Shown piece by piece: positions 14,792-21,621 of a DNA stretch of 33,177 nucleotides; within the stretch, counting starts at the first letter, position 1; each line of letters begins with the position of its first letter. The translations under genes and the position numbers were made by a program. The stretch is taken from IMG/VR virus record IMGVR_UViG_3300027963_000200, positions 1 through 33,177 of that record; one strand, given 5' to 3'. This DNA is from a virus. The notes beneath the pieces were generated by a model. It did no database searches and was not told the origin of the DNA. It was given only the letters and a program-made list of their open reading frames with translations.

Positions 14792-15022
14792 ATGAGTTAT
14801 CAATTGAAAGAAGGGCAAGGAAGCCTATTTAAAAACGTAAACAAGAAAGTACCAGCGCAACCCGACTGGACAGGCAATGTTATGATCAACGGACAAGAGA
14901 TGCGACTTGCTGCATGGGTGAAAGAGGGTAAAGGCGGCAAGTTCTTTTCGCTGCAACTCTCGGAAAATGAAAAGCCAAAGGAGCAGCCAATATCTAGTGA
15001 TGATGACGACGGTTTGTTCTAA
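14792..15022 (+). CDS. DUF736-like / SSB-like small protein with acidic tail, 76 aa
   Basis: The core GSLFKNVNKK...PDWTGNVMINGQEMRLAAW follows the DUF736-like pattern G-LFKN-KK-P-(Y/W)-G-AAW. The C terminus SSDDDDGLF resembles the acidic, hydrophobic-tipped tail by which single-strand DNA-binding proteins recruit partners. The protein sits between replication and terminase genes and in the block with recombinases. An accessory ssDNA-binding role is plausible. The terminase ATG overlaps its stop. Confidence 0.55.
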   Translation: MSYQLKEGQGSLFKNVNKKVPAQPDWTGNVMINGQEMRLAAWVKEGKGGKFFSLQLSENEKPKEQPISSDDDDGLF

Positions 15023-16320
15023 TGATTGAGTACCTGCCGAAACAGAATGAAGCACTGCGTGTGTTGGGTAATTCACACCCGGCACGTGTGGTGCTGTTCG
15101 GTGGTGCAGCAGGTGGATCTAAATCATTCATTGGATGTGCATGGCAAATAAGCCGCAGGTTCAAGTATCCCGGCACGCGAGGGTTGATAGGTCGCAGTAA
15201 GTTGGATACGTTAAAGAAGACTACGCTAAAGACTTTCTTCGAGGTAGCACAGATGTTTGGTCTTGCACCTAATGAGCATTACACCATTAACAACCAAACG
15301 CATGTGATAACGTTTGCTAATGGTAGTGAGATAATCCTGAAAGACTTGTTTGCGTATCCAAGTGATCCTGAATTTCACGCACTGGGTGGTCTTGAATTGA
15401 CAGATGCGTATGTAGATGAAGCTGCACAGGTTAGCAAACGAGCAATAGACATATTGCAGTCACGTCTTCGTTATAAGCTAAACCAATATGACCTCAAACC
15501 AAAGATGTTGCTTACATGCAACCCTTCAAAAGGATGGTTGTACAACGAGTTCTACGCCCCGTATAAGACGCAAAACTTACCGCAACATCTTGCGTTCATA
15601 CAATCATTGCCAAATGACAATCCGCATCTACCCGAATCGTACATTGAAACGCTGCGCATGTTGCCTGAAGTGGACAGAAGACGTCTACTGGATGGAGATT
15701 GGGAGTATGATGAGTCCGTAGACAACCTGTATCAATACGATGATTTGGTGCGCTGCTTTCGGGAAGAAGAAACAAAAGGCGATAAGTTTATCAGTGCCGA
15801 CATCGCACGCCTTGGAAAAGACCGTAGTGTCATTTGCGTGTGGCATGGTTTGCAATTGATGGAAATACACGAGCTGCGTAAGCAACCAATAACAACTGTT
15901 GTCGCTACCATACGCCAACTATGCGACAGGCACGCTATCAAATTAAGCAATGTGATCTGTGACGAAGATGGGGTCGGAGGGGGTGCGGTCGATGCGCTCC
16001 GTTGCCGGGGCTTCCTTAATGGTGGACGTGCTAAGCAATCAGATAAGTTCACCAACCAAAAGGCAGAATGCTATTTCAAGCTTGCCGAATTGATTGAGCA
16101 GAACAAAGTAATTTTCAAAGTGTCTCAGTTTCGCGATGTCATCGTGCAAGAACTGGACATGATACGTCGTAGGCAACCAGAAGCCGATGGTAAGTTGGCT
16201 GTGATAAGCAAAGATGAAATCGCACGCATGCATGGTAAGTCTCCTGACTATGCAGATGCCATCATGATGCGCATGTACTTCGAACTATTCCCGAACTACG
16301 GCAGCTATAGTTGGGCATAG
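15022..16320 (+). CDS. terL: Terminase large subunit, 432 aa
   Basis: This is the DNA-packaging motor. The ATPase half shows Walker A GGAAGGSKS (residues 27-35), Walker B AYVDEA (D132, E133) and a motif III-like LLTCNPS (163-169). The nuclease half shows D260 in SADIAR, CDEDGVGGG (D314, D316) and SPDYADA (D409, D412), the expected three acidic clusters of an RNase H-like fold. Length is normal and complete. It lies in the rightward early-type block on the strand opposite portal, capsid and the putative small subunit. The ATG overlaps the preceding stop by one base (TAATG). Confidence 0.95.
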   Translation: MIEYLPKQNEALRVLGNSHPARVVLFGGAAGGSKSFIGCAWQISRRFKYPGTRGLIGRSKLDTLKKTTLKTFFEVAQMFGLAPNEHYTINNQTHVITFANGSEIILKDLFAYPSDPEFHALGGLELTDAYVDEAAQVSKRAIDILQSRLRYKLNQYDLKPKMLLTCNPSKGWLYNEFYAPYKTQNLPQHLAFIQSLPNDNPHLPESYIETLRMLPEVDRRRLLDGDWEYDESVDNLYQYDDLVRCFREEETKGDKFISADIARLGKDRSVICVWHGLQLMEIHELRKQPITTVVATIRQLCDRHAIKLSNVICDEDGVGGGAVDALRCRGFLNGGRAKQSDKFTNQKAECYFKLAELIEQNKVIFKVSQFRDVIVQELDMIRRRQPEADGKLAVISKDEIARMHGKSPDYADAIMMRMYFELFPNYGSYSWA

Positions 16321-16356
16321 CCTTCCTCAATTTTAACAATTATTAACAGGGTGAGT

Positions 16357-16378
16357 GTAAATACTTGCACTATCTTCG
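16357..16378 (+). promoter_or_regulatory. Probable promoter with 14-bp element shared with 10378
   Basis: TATCTTCG at 16371-16378 matches the -7 box except for one base; a good -33 element is not apparent. Immediately upstream, GTAAATACTTGCAC (16357-16370) matches 13 of 14 bases at 10378-10391, which contains the -33 element of the early promoter. It lies between the terminase stop and the 33-aa gene, so it likely drives the recombination module. Confidence 0.5.
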
Positions 16379-16403
16379 CCCTATCAATTTAAAAACAACA
16401 CAC

Positions 16404-16505
16404 ATGAAAACACTTTCCACTGTCATCCGCTACGTTGTAGCCATCATCGTAATCTTCGCTGTTCTTTCTTACTGCCAAGAGTTAAACGATTGCCTCGCTA
16501 AGTAA
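16404..16505 (+). CDS. Membrane micro-protein, 33 aa
   Basis: MKTLSTVIRYVVAIIVIFAV followed by LSYCQELNDCLAK: one hydrophobic span of about 18 residues with a basic N terminus and two cysteines outside it. It is the first ORF after the candidate promoter at 16371, has an A-rich upstream region and sits 20 bases before the annealing protein gene. It could be a toxin-like or superinfection-related micro-protein; function unknown. Confidence 0.5.
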   Translation: MKTLSTVIRYVVAIIVIFAVLSYCQELNDCLAK

Positions 16506-16525
16506 ACCAATCAATAATCAATAAC

Positions 16526-17197
16526 ATGAATTTTCACAAAGACAACCTAGAAGCATTGCAGAAATTTCAGCAGATGCTCAATGCAGAACCCGACCCGCTC
16601 GGAGTTGAATCTACACCCGACAAGAAGGCACAGACGCTTGTTATCAGTCACGTTGAAACCACACTGGATGAGTTATTCTTCGGACACTGGAGAACTGAGA
16701 ACTTTAAATGGGCGGTACTTGCTAATGAAGTGCAGGCATCTTTAGAGTTGGTTGTAATACACCCCATTAGCGGCTACGAGTTGAAGCGTACCGGGGCTGC
16801 ATCGGTTATCATCATGGTCGACAAAGTGCCTGATAATGTGTTCGGCAGCGATCGCAATAGATGGGCATTAAACCCCGACAATAAAAAAGCCAACGCTATG
16901 GATTTGGCATTTGGTAAACTCAAATCTGAGTGCCTTAAAAACGCAGCACTGTCATTGGGCAAAGTGTTTGGCCGTGACCTTAACCGAAAGAACAAAGACA
17001 CCTACAAGCCATTTAAGTTGAAAGGCGCACTTGGTCGCGGGCATGAGCAGGATGTAGCGTATGTGCGTGAACTTATTGCAGCTGCAACCGACATCAACCA
17101 GCTTGCTAAAATCTTTAAGGCATGCAGCCCAGAAGTGCTTGCGGAAGTAGGCGAAGAAATTAACTTTAAAAAACAGTCGTTCGGTATTTCCGAATAA
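16526..17197 (+). CDS. Single-strand annealing protein (Rad52/Sak-like), 223 aa
   Basis: The core HVETTLDELFFGHWRTENFK...LELVVIHPISGYELKRTGAAS and KANAMDLAFGKLKSECLKNA ALSLGKVFGRDLNRK (split) fits the Rad52-like recombinase group of phages (Sak / DUF1071-like): a beta sheet followed by a long helix with an LK-A-LG--FG motif. The C-terminal region may bind partners. The adjacent exonuclease gene makes a Red-type pair: the nuclease resects ends and this protein anneals the strands. Family choice among annealing proteins is by eye. Confidence 0.7.
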   Translation: MNFHKDNLEALQKFQQMLNAEPDPLGVESTPDKKAQTLVISHVETTLDELFFGHWRTENFKWAVLANEVQASLELVVIHPISGYELKRTGAASVIIMVDKVPDNVFGSDRNRWALNPDNKKANAMDLAFGKLKSECLKNAALSLGKVFGRDLNRKNKDTYKPFKLKGALGRGHEQDVAYVRELIAAATDINQLAKIFKACSPEVLAEVGEEINFKKQSFGISE

Positions 17198-17226
17198 CTA
17201 TATTTGACCATCAATAACAACACAGA

Positions 17227-17994
17227 ATGGAAAACGTATTATTCAGAGCGTCACAACTTGGGAAGTTGATGACCGATGCAAGAACCAAAACAGGTCTTAG
17301 CGAAACAACAAAGAGCGCACTACTGGAAGTGTATGTGCAGCAGAAGTACAAACGCTACAAAGAGATAAGCAATAAGTACATTGAGAAAGGTTTGGCTGTT
17401 GAGAATGATGCCATCGACATGTGGCGCAGGGAACGTAAGCAAATCGTGTTTAAGAACGAGCAGAAGTTCCGCAATCAATTCGTAGTTGGCACACCCGACT
17501 TGCTAATCATTGATGACAATGACAAGTGTACTAACGTGCCTGACATCAAATCATCTTGGGACATTCACACGTTCATGGACGCGAAGCAGAATGACATTAG
17601 CAAAGACTACTACTGGCAAGGTCAAGCATACATGTGGCTAACAGGCGCACCTACTGCAACGTTCTGCTATGTGCTTGTCAACGCACCCATCGAAATGATT
17701 AACGACGAGAAGTATCGACTATCTCGCAGGCTCAATCTTATTGATCCACAAGGTGACCCTACCTTTATTAAGAAAGCACAGAGCATAGAGCGCAACATGA
17801 TATACGACATGGAGCAGTTCATGCGCGATTACCCGGATGCAGATTTAGAAAGTCACCGCATGGAGTGGACGTATGACATACCAGTGCAGGAGCGCATACA
17901 CGAAAAGGTTGTGGAGTTTGATGCCGATGCAATCGCAAAGCTTCAGGAGCGTGTACCAATGTGGCGTGAATATCTTAATACCTTAGCACTATGA
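17227..17994 (+). CDS. YqaJ / lambda-exonuclease-like recombination nuclease, 255 aa
   Basis: Core motifs of the PD-(D/E)xK fold are visible: E59 in KGLAVEN, VVGTPDLLI with D91, VPDIKSSW with D106 and K108, and YYWQGQAYMWLTG with Q131, all in YqaJ/lambda-exo order. The N terminus (RASQLGKLMT) also matches the family. It would degrade one strand of linear DNA 5' to 3' for recombination with the neighbouring annealing protein. The stop overlaps the next ATG by four bases. Confidence 0.85.
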   Translation: MENVLFRASQLGKLMTDARTKTGLSETTKSALLEVYVQQKYKRYKEISNKYIEKGLAVENDAIDMWRRERKQIVFKNEQKFRNQFVVGTPDLLIIDDNDKCTNVPDIKSSWDIHTFMDAKQNDISKDYYWQGQAYMWLTGAPTATFCYVLVNAPIEMINDEKYRLSRRLNLIDPQGDPTFIKKAQSIERNMIYDMEQFMRDYPDADLESHRMEWTYDIPVQERIHEKVVEFDADAIAKLQERVPMWREYLNTLAL

Positions 17995-18272
17995 AAGCAA
18001 AAGACAAAGCATGGCAACTGTACTCGAATTATTTTGATATAGTCGAAGGAGGTGAGCAGTACGGCCAACTAGCGCTGGTGCATATCAAAGCTGTCAACGC
18101 TGCATTGCATTCAGTAAATGAAGCATTAACTTACGCCCCGGATGATATTGTGAATGACTTTGAAGGGACAGGTGAATACTACAGCGTCAAAGCATACTAC
18201 ATGCACGTCAAAAGCGAACTATTAAAATTAAATAAGTATGAAGCGAAAGGAAATGTTAAGCATGACCAATGA
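17991..18272 (+). CDS. Hypothetical protein, 93 aa
   Basis: Starts MKAKDKAWQLYSNYFDIVEG. Helical, mildly acidic, with KAWQLY..Y near the start as seen in a family of small phage proteins of this phylum. Overlaps the exonuclease gene by four bases and the next by about 11. Function unknown. Confidence 0.65.
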   Translation: MKAKDKAWQLYSNYFDIVEGGEQYGQLALVHIKAVNAALHSVNEALTYAPDDIVNDFEGTGEYYSVKAYYMHVKSELLKLNKYEAKGNVKHDQ

Positions 18273-18396
18273 TGAATTACGGTTGCTTCGGCATAAGTAC
18301 CTTGGCATGGTTGGCAAAACGCCTTCAGAAAAGGATTACATCAACAGGACTTTAATCAGAATCAGACAAGAATTATTTATAAGAGGAGCACAATGA
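18262..18396 (+). CDS. Hypothetical micro-protein, 44 aa
   Basis: MTNDELRLLRHKYLGMVGKT followed by a basic helical C terminus ending IRIRQELFIRGAQ. I chose ATG 18262 because an 11-base overlap with the upstream gene recurs at other junctions here and an AAAGGAAA lies before it; an in-frame ATG at 18238 would give 52 residues. Stop overlaps the next ATG by four bases. Confidence 0.55.
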   Translation: MTNDELRLLRHKYLGMVGKTPSEKDYINRTLIRIRQELFIRGAQ

Positions 18397-18623
18397 CACA
18401 GCAGAAAAAAGAAACAGCCATTAGACGTTTGCACATGGCTTTAAAGAAGCGATTTCAAGGTCAAGCTATCAACATGCCTTGGTCTGAAATGGAAGGCTTT
18501 TTAAACGCAGCGCAGACCGTTGAGATGAACCACATTCATGATGCATACCATGAAGGCTACACAGATTGCAAAGCAGGATTACCAAATAAAACCCAACAAA
18601 ATGACAGCAACATTAACATTTGA
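18393..18623 (+). CDS. Small protein of the DA-H-GY-D family, 76 aa
   Basis: Paralogue of the protein at 11297 through the motif EMNHIHDAYHEGYTDCKAG. The N terminus is basic and helical (KKETAIRRLHMALKKRFQGQ). It overlaps the next gene by 23 bases. Function unknown; the repeated presence at both ends of the early block is notable. Confidence 0.65.
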   Translation: MTQQKKETAIRRLHMALKKRFQGQAINMPWSEMEGFLNAAQTVEMNHIHDAYHEGYTDCKAGLPNKTQQNDSNINI

Positions 18624-18813
18624 ATTGCCCGATGATCAGTATGCATACAACTACACGTTGAACGCTGCCCGGTATAAAGATGCGTTGAGTGATATCATGA
18701 ACATGATACGCAATGAAGTTAAGTATGGTAATCATGATGAAGCAACTCACGAGGTACTAGACAACTTGTATGTGCAGTTTGGTGAAATCACTGGTGAATT
18801 GTTAGATGTATAG
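18601..18813 (+). CDS. Hypothetical protein, 70 aa
   Basis: Starts MTATLTFELPDDQYAYNYTL, followed by NAARYKDALSDIMNMIRNEV and an acidic helical C terminus. Small alpha/beta protein of a type common in phage early regions (ELPDD-ef--A--g-k---aL-d). The ATG at 18601 follows an A-rich stretch; upstream in-frame ATGs would lie inside the previous gene. Function unknown. Confidence 0.65.
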   Translation: MTATLTFELPDDQYAYNYTLNAARYKDALSDIMNMIRNEVKYGNHDEATHEVLDNLYVQFGEITGELLDV

Positions 18814-18922
18814 ATTCCTAATCCTTAGCAGTGGCCGCATCATTGCTGCACCTAGTGATAGCGATGACATAAAAGAAATACAAGTTGTGGAAGCACTATC
18901 CGATGTCAGTTTGGAAGCTTAA
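18806..18922 (+). CDS. Micro-protein, 38 aa, last gene of the rightward block
   Basis: MYRFLILSSGRIIAAPSDSD followed by DIKEIQVVEALSDVSLEA. It overlaps the previous gene by eight bases, as at other junctions, which supports it despite its size. No family recognised. Its 3' end carries the -33 element of the promoter at 18910. Confidence 0.5.
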   Translation: MYRFLILSSGRIIAAPSDSDDIKEIQVVEALSDVSLEA

Positions 18923-18941
18923 TCTCCGTGTTCTATATTTG
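18910..18941 (+). promoter_or_regulatory. Promoter (TTTG-N20-TATATTTG) just before a terminator
   Basis: TTTG at 18910-18913 and TATATTTG at 18934-18941 with a 20-base spacer fit the Bacteroidota consensus. The only thing downstream on this strand before the terminator at 18993 is about 45 bases of non-coding sequence. Confidence 0.7.
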
Positions 18942-18946
18942 CAACA

Positions 18947-19018
18947 GCGATGTGAGAATTTGCATCATTGTTTTGTTATTGATTGATAGATTAAGGCTCC
19001 TAACGTGGAGCCTTTTTC
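18947..19018 (+). ncRNA. Candidate small RNA of about 70 nt
   Basis: A consensus promoter ends at 18941 and an intrinsic terminator spans 18993-19018, predicting a transcript of about 70 nt with an unstructured, U-rich 5' half (ATCATTGTTTTGTTATTGAT region) and the terminator hairpin at its 3' end, the standard form of a bacterial small RNA. No ORF of useful size lies in it. Start site is estimated, not seen. It ends at the stop codon of the convergent phosphoesterase gene. Confidence 0.5.
18993..19018 (+). terminator. Intrinsic terminator between convergent blocks
   Basis: AAGGCTCC (18993-19000), loop TAACGT, GGAGCCTT (19007-19014) and then a T-rich run: a perfect 8-bp stem. It closes the rightward block; the A-rich 5' flank is weaker as a leftward terminator for the phosphoesterase transcript. 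Confidence 0.9.
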
Positions 19019-20059
19019 TTATCTAATCTTACCATTGACAATGCGGTAGTTGTTCACTTCAAATTCTTCGTTATCCATCACACGCACATGCGCAAAACCG
19101 TGATGGTGTTTGTTTATAGGCATGTAGTCAGGGTGCAGCTCGCACAGACATGCCACACTCCAGCAAGTTGTCAGCTTGCCGTTGATGTTTGGTTCAGTGT
19201 GTTCACTTGCCTGATGATGATGTCCGCACAATGCACTGTCCTTTGCACGCAAGAACAAACCTCGCGCAATGTTTACGGGACTGAATACCGATGCACCCAG
19301 TTCATGACCATGCAGAATGGTTAGCTTTCCGGCATGGATTATCTGCTTGTCAGGAATGAATGTGATGTTCAATTCGTCAAGCTTCATAAGAGATTCAAAG
19401 TTGAACTCATCCATACCCAACAGGTCGGGTGCATTGCGCATGATGTAGTGTTCATAGCGCACATCGTGGTTGCCGCACTTGTAATAGATAGCAGCATTTG
19501 GAAATAGCTTGCGTAACGTTGCAAGAAACTGCCTTGTCATCAATACCTCATGCCCAAAGTTGCGTTTGCGTGGGTCTTTTTCAAAACGACTGATTGCATA
19601 GAAGTCGATGATGTCACCATTGAGCAGAATGGTGTTTACTTCATTCTCCAGTCCGTACTTTAACGCAAGTGTCAACGCCTGAATGTTGTGATACGGCACG
19701 TGAATATCCGATAGCAGCAGGATGTTGTTGTGGTTTATCGGAAGTTTGAATGGTTTGTAGTTGCTTTCCTGCGATGGTGGAAGGTCGAGCGGGTTGCTCT
19801 GTTCAGGCATCAACTCGTTTAGCATATTCCCGAAGTCAGCAATATGGTTTTCAAGCTTTGCCAAATTTCCATTTAGCTTCGGTTTAACGGCCTCTACTGG
19901 ATGCAAGCTATGATACTTGCGCCAACTATAAAACAACCGCTCAAATGACTTGTATGTTGTTGTGATGCCATGCTTCACCATTGCCGCCCTAATACGGTCT
20001 GCTATTGCTCCTGTTCCTGCATGTATCTCTTTGTAAATTTCCGCATGCTTGTTGATCAT
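19019..20059 (-). CDS. Calcineurin-like metallophosphoesterase, 346 aa
   Basis: All metal-ligand motifs are present in order: LLSDIH (D118, H120), LLNGDIIDF (D149), KCGNHD (N197, H198), LHGHE (H250, H252) and CGHHHQ (H280-H282). The N-terminal 105 residues are separate, helical and resemble a DNA-binding domain (MVKHGITTTYKSFERLFYSW). It would be a nuclease or phosphodiesterase; substrate unknown. It is the last gene of the leftward block, its start overlapping the stop of the 97-aa membrane protein by one base. Such enzymes are common beside lysis genes in phages of this phylum. Confidence 0.85.
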   Translation of the reverse strand: MINKHAEIYKEIHAGTGAIADRIRAAMVKHGITTTYKSFERLFYSWRKYHSLHPVEAVKPKLNGNLAKLENHIADFGNMLNELMPEQSNPLDLPPSQESNYKPFKLPINHNNILLLSDIHVPYHNIQALTLALKYGLENEVNTILLNGDIIDFYAISRFEKDPRKRNFGHEVLMTRQFLATLRKLFPNAAIYYKCGNHDVRYEHYIMRNAPDLLGMDEFNFESLMKLDELNITFIPDKQIIHAGKLTILHGHELGASVFSPVNIARGLFLRAKDSALCGHHHQASEHTEPNINGKLTTCWSVACLCELHPDYMPINKHHHGFAHVRVMDNEEFEVNNYRIVNGKIR

Positions 20060-20352
20060 TATTGTTTTGCTTTTAGATAGCCAGTGAGTTCCGCAATGTT
20101 TGCGCTAATGATTGCGTTCTGCGTTTGGATTGCATCAATCTTTGCTTCCAACTTATCTGTTTTACTTGACAGTTCAACTTTTTGCGCACGCATGCTATCT
20201 GTTATTGTAGTCATTTCTCGTTTATGATATGATTCTAGGTTGCCTATCTTTTCATTCAGCTTGTCATCACTACGCTTTAATGCAAAGTATAAACTAGCAA
20301 GTGAAATAGTTCCACCAACAATTGTTGCTACATCGCGAAATTCAAACTCCAT
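20059..20352 (-). CDS. Membrane-anchored coiled-coil protein, possible holin-like, 97 aa
   Basis: One N-terminal membrane segment (TIVGGTISLASLYFAL, residues 10-25) is followed by a coiled coil to the end (KLNEKIGNLESYHKREMTTI... IDAIQTQNAIISANIAELTG). This topology resembles small XhlA-like or holin-accessory proteins. Position after the spanin-like pair supports a lysis-related role; not certain. Confidence 0.55.
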   Translation of the reverse strand: MEFEFRDVATIVGGTISLASLYFALKRSDDKLNEKIGNLESYHKREMTTITDSMRAQKVELSSKTDKLEAKIDAIQTQNAIISANIAELTGYLKAKQ

Positions 20353-20358
20353 GGCTGT

Positions 20359-20814
20359 TTATAGTATTGCAAAATATATAGTAGAAACTGCGACAGCTGT
20401 GATACCTAAAGTGAGAGCAGTGTTAGTAATTATTAACCGTCTGTTGCGCTTCTTCAACTGTTTGATTTCTTCGTCTTTCTCAGTGGCAATAGCCTTTTCA
20501 ATAGCCTGCTTGTTGGCATAGATTTCAGCAAGCGTTTCATAACTCTGCGCCTGAATGCCTGTAATCTTGGCGTAATAGGTGGTCTTTAAGCGCTCAAGTT
20601 GGTACAAGCTATCTATTTCCATAGCCGTGCCGTACCAGTACATCATGCTATTGTAGTTGAGATTGAAAAGCTGCAGATCGTAAGTTGTAAGTTCGGGTGT
20701 AAAATCCTGCTTTGAGTAGGGAATCCGACTTTTTGAGCGTTGCCCTAAACTGAGCATTGGCATTAGAAGGAGTAGAAGAAAGAATGTTGTAAGTTTCATT
20801 GCGGTAAATTTCAT
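20359..20814 (-). CDS. Exported coiled-coil protein with C-terminal membrane span, spanin-like, 151 aa
   Basis: MKFTAMKLTTFFLLLLLMPM then LSLGQ is a good signal peptide; an ATG at 20796 is an alternative start that still keeps it. A periplasmic helical region follows (SYETLAEIYANKQAIEKAIA..EEIKQLKKR), then a C-terminal hydrophobic span (LIITNTALTLGITAVAVSTI). Signal plus C-terminal anchor resembles a unimolecular-spanin plan, but there is no lipobox cysteine. Its first 167 bases overlap the end of the neighbouring spanin-like gene in a different frame, like Rz/Rz1 pairs. Confidence 0.6.
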   Translation of the reverse strand: MKFTAMKLTTFFLLLLLMPMLSLGQRSKSRIPYSKQDFTPELTTYDLQLFNLNYNSMMYWYGTAMEIDSLYQLERLKTTYYAKITGIQAQSYETLAEIYANKQAIEKAIATEKDEEIKQLKKRNRRLIITNTALTLGITAVAVSTIYFAIL

Positions 20815-21064
20815 TAGTGATTTGCTGCTGTTGGATGATGGTGTCCTGATGGATATTGAGTGAATCAATTTTTAGAAAAAGACTATCTGCCTTTTGATTG
20901 TTTTGGTCAATCACATCATAGAGTGAATCATTAATAGACCGCAGCCTATCAACAGCCGGGTCGGTGTTCTCATTGCAGGTCTTCATACCAACAATAATCA
21001 TGATTAACATCACGGATGCAACCGCTGCGATAAGCACAGTGTTTCTTAGTTTGTTTTCTTCCAT
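20648..21064 (-). CDS. Inner-membrane spanin-like protein, 138 aa
   Basis: One N-terminal membrane anchor (TVLIAAVASVMLIMIIVGM, residues 9-27), then a periplasmic helical coiled-coil region (VDRLRSINDSLYDVIDQNNQ... KIDSLNIHQDTIIQQQQ) and a short C-terminal domain. This is the topology of i-spanin (Rz) proteins, which act on the outer membrane at the end of lysis. Gene order after the endolysin and overlap with an exported partner gene support this. Overlaps the endolysin gene by 19 bases. Confidence 0.65.
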   Translation of the reverse strand: MEENKLRNTVLIAAVASVMLIMIIVGMKTCNENTDPAVDRLRSINDSLYDVIDQNNQKADSLFLKIDSLNIHQDTIIQQQQITNEIYRNETYNILSSTPSNANAQFRATLKKSDSLLKAGFYTRTYNLRSAAFQSQLQ

Positions 21065-21621
21065 CTTGTTATATGTAAGTTTTTGGATAGTGGGCGAATC
21101 TTGTAATAGACACCATCACCTGTGCGGCTATCGCGCATGCCTTGGTCATTGGTGTTGCCTTCAATGGTGCGTACTGAATACTTAGCAATCTTATCTACGA
21201 TGCCAGTGTGACCTATGCCCTTGTAACGTGAACGGTTGCCGCTGCTATAACTCAACGTCATAACCAGCACATCTTTATCATTGAACGCTTGCACGAATTT
21301 GCCGCCCGTGAATACGACATCATTGCGGTTGTATGCAGTAGGCGCCCATCCATTGATGGTGTTAGGTATGCCGCATTCGTTGAGCATAGCCATAACGAAG
21401 AAACTGCACCATGCATAGCCGGGTTTCCAACCTTGCTGCTTCATGAGAACGAGCAATGCTCGGTCATTAAAGCCCATGTTGTTGCCACCCTTTTCCCTTA
21501 CACCTACGAATGATGCAGCGGTCGCTCTTACGCAGTAACCGTCATCAGCATGTGTAAGATATACAGGTACGCAGCAAAGTAGAATGCATATAAGCACAGA
21601 TATAAAAGAACCTTTTGCCAT
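21046..21621 (-). CDS. Exported endolysin, CHAP/NlpC-P60-like cysteine peptidase, 191 aa
   Basis: An N-terminal signal peptide (MAKGSFISVLICILLCCVPV, cleavage likely after THA at 25) precedes the catalytic domain. The domain shows FVGVREKGGNNMGF, then GYAWCSFF with catalytic C72, GIGHTGIV with H138 and TIEGNTN with E154: the Cys-His-polar triad of peptidoglycan amidases/endopeptidases common in Bacteroidota phages. The signal suggests Sec-dependent export, not passage through a holin pore. Its first 94 bases overlap the third membrane span of the upstream gene in another frame. Confidence 0.85.
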   Translation of the reverse strand: MAKGSFISVLICILLCCVPVYLTHADDGYCVRATAASFVGVREKGGNNMGFNDRALLVLMKQQGWKPGYAWCSFFVMAMLNECGIPNTINGWAPTAYNRNDVVFTGGKFVQAFNDKDVLVMTLSYSSGNRSRYKGIGHTGIVDKIAKYSVRTIEGNTNDQGMRDSRTGDGVYYKIRPLSKNLHITRWKKTN

